From [Phialemoniopsis] sp. UDSM-2020 (Eukaryota; Ascomycota; Sordariomycetes; Thyridiales; Thyridiaceae), in the NCBI GenBank assembly GCA_018873225.1, contig JAEILZ010000002.1:4216001-4280000 (forward strand): a DNA stretch of 64,000 nucleotides, written 5' to 3'. The notes beneath the pieces were generated by a model, which saw only the letters and a list, made by a program, of their open reading frames with translations, was not told the DNA's origin and searched no databases. The translations under genes and the position numbers were made by a program. Position 1 is the first letter of the stretch, and each line of letters begins with the position of its first letter. Positions 56,037-64,000 of this stretch are shown piece after piece.

Positions 56037-57690
56037 AGTCTTTCAAATCTCCTTGTTGCGACTCTAAGTAGCGTTCCCAAGGCATCACCATTATGTAGAA
56101 TACGTCGCTTTTGATGTAACTCCTGCATGAAGTTTAGACAACCGCGCAACTCACTGTTAGGTGATTCCCCAACTATGCACTCTCTCCGTCCTAATTTGAA
56201 ATACAACGAACAAGCAATGATCAGGTCAAATTAAATACACTGCCCGCCGCATAATTTGATACCTTATCTCCTTGTGACAAAACCATCAAATTTTGTTCCA
56301 TGTTGAGCAGTAAAGAATGCAAACCAATTCATCAACCCCAAGTCAGTCATAGCTGTGAGTCTTCGGGACACATCAATATCGAGCAGTTGAGAAACAGCCA
56401 GACGCTGACCTGATGCCAGCAGCTCTTCGGCGAACACAAATCAGATTCTCCGCTTTTCACAGACTGAAGGGTCTAGCCACCGGCCAACAAGCTGGCTGGC
56501 CTGTCGCGTGTCTTAGCCTATACGACAGAGACGCGATGCGCCATGGCTTGAGAAAAGCACATGCCAACCCGGCGGGTAGCGGAATCATCCAGGACCAGCG
56601 TGGGCCGAGCTGGACTACGATGACCCCATTATTAGGCGAGCATTAATATTACACACATGTATGCATCCCACCCCTAAGACGTGCAGGACTCTCACATGTG
56701 GCCTGCAGCATGGTGGTCGTTGGACCCCGGCCGGGCACTACGGACGTACATACATTACGGAGTCGAGGAGGTGCGTACCTCTCTGGCCATGTGCAGGTTC
56801 GGATGAGGCTGTTATCTCCACTCATGCACGATCGAGGAAGAGTAGTGTTCTTCGCCTCGTTCGTTCGCCTTTCTCGACCCTTCTCGGTCTTCGACTGATA
56901 GACATGAATCCACTCCTCACGTCAAAAAGTAGATCATGGCCAGACTGCCGGCAACTAGTGAGGATCTCGACGGCGAAAAAGAAGAGCTTGCAAAATAAAA
57001 GAGGAACTGAGGAGGGGCCGTCAAGTTGCAGAGAACCGCATCCCCGTTCAGTTTGGCAATTGGTCCGTCAAGATGAGTGTTTGTCTGACATCTCGGAGGC
57101 ATAATCTGACTGACCGTGGACTTCTGGGTGGCCTAGCGCCACTGCATGGAATATTCTCTTACATAGAATGGCTTGAATGGTCTCCATACAGACGAATCGA
57201 GACTTTGTCCGGGCGTGTGGAGTCGCAAGTGTGGGGGTGTTTCGTGGTGGTGCGAATTGACCGGATTGAGCCCACGTGGGCAATTCATTTGCCCTGAGAC
57301 GTTTCGACAAGCTCATGCCAAGTCCCTGCCAAGGCTGCGCCAAGGCTACGGGTGGCTCCGCAATTGCACTCTCACTCGCTTGGATGGCATGGGTTCGAGG
57401 CTGGAGCTGAAAGGCAGACGCAGACCCTGAATAGCTCCAGAATCCACCCAGCTCGTCAAATGCGTCGCGCTTTTGCCGACTGCGCCATGTCCAAGGCGTT
57501 TTCTGCTGTAACGGGTAGTGTTCAAAAGGGCGTCGGTCGCGTTGCATCGTGGCGGGCGTAGCGCGGGATGTCTTACGTGGGAGAAAGGCGTTGATGAAAA
57601 GGAGCGATATTTGAGCAAATTGATTGATTGAGCGCAAGTGCCATCTGCTCAGGGGTAGTGGCATCCCTTCATACGCGTGCGCGCAATATC

Positions 57691-58775
57691 ATGCTCTCCT
57701 CATTGTTATCCGCCCTCCTGCTCGGGCTCGCCACCCCTGCCCTTGCCCAGGCAGACGACGACTTTGGGGGCTACGGGTACTCGAGCAGTTATGTCAATAT
57801 ATCGGCACGCAGTCCTTCGTGGGAGAGGGTCTACAAAGCCTCCAATGCCACGGGGTCCATCACCTTTACAGGCTACGATGTCTCCTTGCCTTGGCCCGGC
57901 AAGCCGCTGGACGGCTGGACCATCTCGGCCACTGGAGTCGATCTGTCCAAGCTCGATGATGTCCTGACGGCCGAGGGAAAGCGCCGTGTCATCGGAGACG
58001 ATGTGCGCATAGTCGCCCCCAGTTCGATCTACACACGGGGCGGCAATTCCTCGACTAATAGCAGCCAGCCCGTTGTCAACGTCCACGAGGATTGGGTCTT
58101 CTGCGCATGGCCGTGGTACCTGCCTCCCTCGGGCAACAACTCGCTGCAAAACAACCCAGAGAACCTGGCGGCGACACCCGACGGCTCGTGCAAGCAATGG
58201 GTCTCAGACTCTTGCATCAGCGCTCTCGAGAACGTGGCCAAGATGGCCTACGAGTTCACCACCTACACCGAAGGTCCTTGGGGCCAGAAGCACAAGTGCA
58301 AGGACTTGAACGTTCCCTCCGCCTGCCGTGGTTACATGACACAAAGCCAGCCTATCACCAGCAGTGCGTTCTCCCCCTTCTCTTCGTGTGTCTTGATCAG
58401 TGGGCTAACTTGCTCATAGGTTGGGGCGTGCCCCTGAAATACCTGAATGGGTCGTCGACCTTCCAGGACGGCTACAGCCTCGACAACCGTGACACACCGG
58501 CCGACCAGAAGACGAGGTGGCAAACTATCACTCATAGTTATCGTCCCATCCTCACTCTTTTTGGCCGCAACAGCTCGGACCCTAACGCAAAGGTTGAGAG
58601 TGGTTTCGCCAAGTTAGTTTGCCTTCGAGCACAGGAAAAGGATGAGGTCTATGAGCCAGCAAAAGACAGTAGTAACAACAACGGGTCCGGTGGCAAGAAT
58701 GGCGCGACTGGAGTGTCGACCACTCGGGCTCTGCTGCTGACCATCGTGGTTGCCGTCATGGCCTGGAATCATTAA
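57691..58775 (+). CDS. Secreted, probably GPI-anchored glycoprotein of unknown function
   Basis: Not recognised by family. Exons 57691-58363 and 58420-58775 are joined over a 56-nt intron (GTGCGT to CATAG) with a 1+2 codon split, 342 aa. Residues 1-20 are a clear signal peptide (MLSSLLSALLLGLATPALAQ). The mature part has at least six N-glycosylation sequons (such as NIS, NAT, NSS, NNS and NGS) and paired cysteines around FCAWPWYLPP, GSCKQW, DSCIS, KCKD and ACRG, which suggests a disulfide-bonded extracellular domain. The tail is a S/N/G-rich spacer followed by a hydrophobic end (ALLLTIVVAVMAWNH), as in GPI signals. It likely sits on the cell wall or plasma membrane. No catalytic motif is visible. 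Confidence 0.78.
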
Positions 58776-61006
58776 AAGATAAACCAAAGGCCGCTATTCT
58801 AGAGATAGTGGTGATAGACCAATGTTTTGCATCATATCAGAAGTAAACTCATCATCAGCGTGTAGATTAGTGACACAACATTAGCGATTGTGAACATGTA
58901 CAGTACAGGTGTGGTAGCGGAGTTCTGCTTGCGGACACCGGTCTTATGGTTGTCGACCTGGAATGATATAGAGTATAAGATCGGCGACCATTGCGAGAAC
59001 CTAGGTCCAGCTAGCTAGTATCTCGACACCCTCTTCTTTCTCTCGGCGCTCCTTTCTGCACCCCAGGCTTCCACGCTATGTGAACTGGACAAAGTGGCAA
59101 GCTAGAACATGGTAGACGGGGTGGCTGAGCTAAGGCTGGATGACGTTTGTGCTCAGCTATGCGGAACATGGACGACCGAGTGGGGTGGTGTCCTTCGCTC
59201 CACCAGCCTGCGTCTCTTTCTGGGGTCTCAAGGAGGAGGGTGTCATATCGAAAGCGATATGCTAAGGGTCAAAACGAAGCTAAAGGGGTCAGAAGAAGAT
59301 AGTAAGCTTGAGCTCAATCACCCTGTTTCGGCAGATGATCTTGCACAGAGGTACCAGATTGATGGCATAAGACGGTCCAATGAACTCCGTACGCGACGTC
59401 ATCAATCCGTGAGGATAATGGGTCATCCGTCAGTGTAAGTCTGAAGCATGGTGTGGGGTTTTAGCCCGCATAATTGCTCCCAAGCTTTCGAGCCTCCTGC
59501 CTGGACCCTTAAGGTTCATACTTTTTGTTTAGAGTCTCTGCAAATTCAGAGATAATGAGTTAATCTCATGTGGGAATTCTTAAAAGAAGAAAAGAAGAAA
59601 AGAAAGGACGGAGGAAAGAAAGGGTACAAAGAATTAGAAGGAGATTTTAAATTAATATAGCATTCAACAAGACAAAAGAAGACATTGTATATCACTTTAG
59701 GCATCAATGTGAACAGAACAAACTTTGTCTATCGCTTACTGTTACAACTTGACTATGGCTTCGCGACGACTTGTATAGTCGGTAATCACTTTCCCAAGAT
59801 GTCAACTTATCGATACTTCTCAGCATCGTGATGAAACCGTCATGTCACTCACCAACCTTCCTGTCGGTTCGGTGAAAATCGTCGGCCTGCTGGAATCGGT
59901 AAGGCTCGACTTCTTCTCTTTATCATACTTGCCTTGAAAGATCCAGTCCTGCAAACTCTGAGAACGTGATCTACTATTATTCTCAGATCACCACTAAAGT
60001 TGATGAATTGATTGCGGTTTATCGCACACCATAAAAGAGGAAGAATGCGCCAGTGTTGAAGATGAATGAAGGAAACCTTCCCCAAGCCTATACACACACT
60101 GCGAAGGGTCTTTTCCGTCGACCGAAGATCACTTACATCTCCAGTATTAACCTGCTTCACTTCTGAGCGGAGCAATCAGCAAGTCCAGCAGAGGACCGTA
60201 GCATCATCAACATCATCAATAGTCTGAAGATTTGGGCTCGCGAAGAAATACATTCCGATGATGTCAATGATAATGGAATCGAGTTTGCTAAACTTCTCAG
60301 GGCTAATGCTGAGCCTCCCACTATGTTTAAGTACCTCGAAGATGCCGGTATCTTCGATTCTGTATATCGCGGGGCGATACTCGGGCCGACGTTGTTTTTG
60401 TGCAAAGGTCGGAGGCTTGAATATTACCACTATAGGAAATGACTACTCAACGAAGCTTATCCTAGTACCTAAAGTCGAACCGACACATATGTACCTAGTA
60501 TGAAGGGTGTTTTGTTGGTTCCTACCATCTCCGTGTGTGTACCTGGTGGGTCAAAATGGCAAAACCACCGAAAGGCTGCCTTCCCCAGAAGAAAAGTGGT
60601 TAATAAAACTGAATTAGAGTTTAGACGGGTTTCGTGTGGTCGATGTGCTATGTTTTGCATCCATGACCCCAAGGTGACCATTGAAAATTCGCAGGGCGGC
60701 CGCGTTGTACCAAAACGAACTAGCCGTTGTCGGGGTGCTCGGCAATTTGGAGAAGGGGATAAGAGGTGCGGGGTGGAGGATGAGGGCGCGGGCCGGGATC
60801 CGTTCCGGAGCTTGCGGTACAGATCCGACCCGCACGGCGGTATTACAGAGCTCCGAACTCGACTCGTTGGGGTTCTTCTACGACTTTGGGCCCCTCTGAT
60901 AGCGTTACTTTTGACTGCCAGAGACCTTTGGGCGACGAATCGAAGAGAAACCTGTGTGTTTTGTCATTCTACCATTCAGCGAGCGCATAGCCAGCAGCCA
61001 TCCATC
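58776..61006. other. Gene-free region, 2.2 kb
   Basis: A purine-rich GAAAAGAA tract lies at about 59580-59640. Minus-strand frames at 59849-60430 are short and show no known family. The part after 60,500 is probably the promoter and leader of the aldolase gene. No RNA gene is recognised. Confidence 0.5.
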
Positions 61007-62035
61007 ATGTCGAACCAAATTGCATCACCCGTCGTCGATGCGACCGGCAAGACGCGACTGCGCGCCAGCCTCGAAAAAGCGCGGAGGGGCGAAGGACCTT
61101 CCGTAGGGCAGTGGATGGAATTCCCAGGCTACACTCTGGCCAGGACATTGGCGCCGCTGGGCGAAGACGTAGGTGAACTCTGGGCATGGTCAATTGCGCG
61201 GGGCAAAAGCTGATCTCGTGTGTGGCAGTGGGTTCTGGTCGATACCGAGCACGGCAACATCGACGATCGCGACATGTACCTCCAAGTCGGAGCCATCTCC
61301 TCCTCCGGCGTCTCCCCGATCGTCAGACTCGCAGGTTCCGAGCCCTGGATGATTAAGCGGGCGCTCGACTGCGGCGCGCACGCGATCATGGTGCCCATGT
61401 GCGAGACTCCGGTTCGTGGCGATCCTACACCTCAGAACACCGTTGCGAGAGGACCTTCCGGCTGATGAAAGGAATGTGCACAGGAACAAGCGCGCTCAAT
61501 CGTACGGGCGGCCAAGTACCCCTCGACCAGCTGGTCGCAGGGCGTCCGCGGCGCCGGCGGCATGTTCGCCCCGGCCAACTTCAACCAGAGCGGGCGCGAG
61601 TACCTCCTCAGTGCCAACGACAACGTCATGATCTGCGTGCAGATCGAGTCGCGCCTCGCCGTCGAGAACGTCGAGGCCATCGCCGCCGTCGAGGGCATCG
61701 ACATGCTCTTCATCGGCCCCAACGACCTCGCCTCGTCCATGGGCTACGTCGCCTTTGACCACGCCTCCATCCCCGAGGTGCAGGAGGCGACGGCGCGCAT
61801 CCTCAAGGCCGGCCTCGATGCGGGCAAGTACGTCGGCCACTTCGCCCTGAGCGCCGAGGCGGCGGCGGCCAAGGTGAAGCAGGGTTTCCACTTTGTCAAC
61901 TGCGGCGCGGACATCGTGGCCATCACGGCCTGGATGGCGGGCGAGATGGGCAAGCTCAAGGGATTGTTGGCAGAGCAGAGCAAGAGCCAGACCAACGGCA
62001 CGAATGGTGCAAAGCCCGACATAGGATACAGCTAG
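61007..62035 (+). CDS. HpcH/HpaI-family aldolase
   Basis: A class II, metal-dependent aldolase of the HpcH/HpaI type, which splits 2-keto-3-hydroxy acids to pyruvate and an aldehyde. Exons 61007-61168, 61229-61411 and 61484-62035, introns of 60 nt (GTAGGT/CAG) and 72 nt (GTTCGT/CAG), all in phase 0, giving 298 aa. Family motifs are VGQWMEFPG, WVLVDTEHGNIDD (catalytic histidine), MVPMCETPEQA, GVRGAGGMFAP, and the C-terminal LFIGPNDLASSMGY. The glutamate and aspartate expected to hold the metal lie in the QIESRLAVENV and GPNDLA segments. No signal peptide is seen; it is cytosolic. It is convergent with a transporter of organic anions that might bring in a related acid, an inference from position only. 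Confidence 0.88.
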
Positions 62036-62452
62036 AGGATGTAGCTGAGTAGCCATGACCCTTATTATGTAGACCTTTTACGTCCTGCGAAATCATAGAT
62101 ATCTCTTCCGCTTGGACTTGACACTACAATTGCGTGAAAGGTGAGACCGTATGAGGATTATGACTCTCCACAAGTGATACTATCTACATCCTTACTGACC
62201 CTGGATTCATTCATGATAGACGCAGTCAAGCTCCTACGTTGCTGCACTGACTTCTCTTGACAATCTTGAAAGACACAGTTTTCAATGTACCCCAACAAGT
62301 AGTATTGAAAGTCCTCACGCTTGAAGAATACTCTGATGGGCGCAACGCCCCCTGATAAGTCCTGGCCACCAATACAGATAAGCCACTCCATACATCCACA
62401 ATTCATTCAATCTAGAGTTCCCGACAGCATAACACACTGGTCCTGCCGCCCA
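62036..62452. other. Intergenic region between convergent genes, 417 nt
   Basis: 3' flanks of the aldolase (+) and the MFS gene (-). No feature is recognised. Confidence 0.5.
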
Positions 62453-64000
62453 CTAGTAAAGGTAGCGGAAAGGCTTGGCCCTGATGGCACCACCCTCCTC
62501 GATCGGCTTCTCAGAGTGCTCAACGTGGACATGCTCCTCGCGGTCGAGCTTCTTGTTCTGCGCGATGAGGTAGAAGCGGAGCACGAGGGCAAAGACGCAG
62601 GCAAAGCCGAGAATGGCGATCTCGGCGCCAAAGGACTTGACGTAGAGCGGGCCGTACTTGGCGGGCCAGATGTATGAGCCGGGGATGCTGCCAATGTTGC
62701 CCATCGCGTTGACAATGGCGATCGCCGCGGCCTTCTTGGCAGCCGGCTGGGGAAACGTGTTGGAGATCCAGGCCAGGATGACAAAGCCAGAGGCGTACCC
62801 AGCTGTAATTGCATGTTAGTTTCAAAGCCTCTCTGGTAGTGCCTTGATGAACACTTACTGGTCATGAGGAACATGGCGACGTAGCGAGGCGCGGTCGTGG
62901 TCGTGGTGACGGAGATGATGTATCCAACAATACAAGCGATGGCAGGGCCGATGAAGTGGAAGTACCGTTCTCCAGTGCGATCCGCGTGCCAGGCATTGGG
63001 CAGGGACACGAGGATGGCCCAGATCCATGGAGGAGCAGTCAGGAGCAGAGTCTTGGTCGAGTCGAAGCCAAGCGCCTGAGTGATGGTGGGGAAGAAGAAG
63101 GAGAACTGTAGTTGTTGTGTTAGAATTCGTGCTCCAAATCCGTGGTATTTTGTGGGAGGAGTTGACTTACGCTGAGGCCCATAATGGTGGTCAGATAAGT
63201 GATACCAAGCAGCCAAACCTTGATATCCTTGACCGCCATAACCAGTCCCTGCACTGACGAGATTTCATCGTTCTCAGCGATTGCGTCGGTTCCGGCATCA
63301 AGGGCGAGCCGGCCGATGGCGATACGCTTCTCCTCATCGGAGAGCCACGAGGTGCTGCTGGGGTAGTTGGGCAGAATGAAGCAGGCAATGCCGGCAAAGA
63401 ACACCGTGAGGACACCCTCGATGATGAAGAGCCATCGCCATGCCGCGAGGCCGCTCTTACCGCCCATGTTGGCCAGAATACCTGCAGCAATGAGGCCACC
63501 AAAGGCCTGAGCGGCCAGGTTACCGGCGTTCAGGATGGTGACACGCAGCTGCATCTCCCGGCGGGTATACCACCGACTCAGGAAGTAGAGCGAGCCGGGG
63601 AAAAAAGCCGCCTCGACGCAACCGAGGAAGAAACGGCAGAGAATGGCACCAGTAGCGTTCTTGACCTCGCCCGTCGCTGCTGAGATGACACCCCAGACGG
63701 CGACACAGGCACAAAGGTACAGTGCGGGACGCTTGACCGAGTTGAGGATCATGTTGGACGGGACCTGCATCGAGACATAACCGACCAGGAGGATGGAAAT
63801 GCAGGTCTGGTACTGGACGTCGGTGAGGCCGAGGTCCTTCTCCAGACCCTTGAGTCGGGCATTGGCAAAGTTGTTGCGGTCGATGAAGTTGAGGATGAAG
63901 AGGAGGATCAGCGTCGGGAAGATGCGAAGGTCCAACTTGCGGACCAGAGCCTTCTCCGCGGCGGGATCCCAGGACGGGACGACGACGGGCGCAATGTCAT
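62453..64000 (-). CDS. MFS transporter, anion:cation symporter (allantoate/nicotinate permease-like), 5'-partial
   Basis: A plasma-membrane importer of the ACS family (relatives of yeast Dal5 and Tna1), which takes up organic anions such as allantoate, nicotinate or pantothenate. The N-terminus lies past the right edge. Exons in coding order: 64000-63171 (open), 63105-62859 and 62802-62453, with introns of 65 nt (GTAAGT) and 56 nt (GTAAGT). About 475 aa are visible, so only a short part is missing. Signatures are LNFIDRNNFANARLKGLEKDL in helix 1, RFFLGCVEAAFFPGSLYFLS in helix 4 and WRWLFIIEGVLTVFFA in helix 6. The C-terminal tail is charged (EEHVHVEHSEKPIEEGG). The substrate is not decided by sequence. 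Confidence 0.9.

Larger units (their letters stand above)
53696..57690. other. Largely gene-free region, 4 kb, with regulatory motifs and a possible gene relic
   Basis: The first 1.3 kb is the upstream region of the phosphate symporter, with three CACGTG sites. A CTTGGT-rich array lies at 55129-55216. Minus-strand frames at about 55700-56206 read like scraps of protein but are broken by stops and by a hairpin at 55992-56036. I find no intact gene. Confidence 0.5.

Noticed and set aside
57068..57664. 198-codon minus-strand frame
   Set aside because: No recognisable motif, and it lies in the promoter region of the GPI-protein gene.

Overview
The window is nuclear DNA from a filamentous ascomycete (Pezizomycotina, most likely a Sordariomycete). 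The evidence is the many 51-90 nt spliceosomal introns with GTRNGT donors, CTRAY-type branch points and (C/T)AG acceptors; fungal-only families (Zn2Cys6 regulator, bZIP/DUF3425, Fungal_trans_2, QutR-like repressor, KP4-like secreted protein, opsin-related protein); and GATA and CACGTG elements like those of AreA and NUC-1. The gene models were spliced by hand from reading-frame and splice-site agreement. Exon coordinates are in the evidence fields.

Layout. 1-5.8 kb: the 3' part of the replication-checkpoint mediator Mrc1/Claspin (cut by the left edge), then an acidic unknown protein. 5.9-10.7 kb: a membrane-anchored amidohydrolase and an eight-exon amidase that share one promoter. 11.6-14.8 kb: a six-exon Zn2Cys6 regulator with about 6.1 kb of gene-free DNA upstream. 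20.9-23.2 kb: a QutR/QA-1S-like protein built from pieces of the AROM enzymes, followed by 4.1 kb without genes.

27.3-51.1 kb is the accessory part. It holds an unknown 480-aa protein, a shortened Fungal_trans_2 protein, an NAD(P)-dependent reductase, an opsin-related membrane protein without the retinal lysine, a membrane-anchored haem-oxygenase-like dimetal oxidase (HDO) head-to-head with a HemK-like methyltransferase, a KP4-like secreted protein, a bZIP/DUF3425 regulator, an NmrA-like protein, an acetamidase-type amidase, a DHA1 MFS transporter, an ATP-grasp ligase and a POT/PTR2 transporter. Most of these genes lie in divergent pairs, often enzyme with transporter or regulator with enzyme. 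This suggests small co-regulated modules for nitrogen scavenging and for making or moving amino-acid-derived metabolites.

51.7-64 kb: a strongly codon-biased Na+/phosphate symporter (PHO-4 type) with CACGTG elements upstream, 4 kb without a clear gene, a GPI-anchored secreted protein, a HpcH/HpaI aldolase and an anion:cation-symporter-type MFS transporter cut by the right edge.

The most interesting candidates are the HDO/methyltransferase pair with the nearby ATP-grasp ligase/PTR2 pair (a possible undescribed biosynthetic locus), the QutR-like protein that keeps dehydroquinase residues but has lost kinase and dehydrogenase residues, and two near-perfect long inverted repeats in gene-free DNA.
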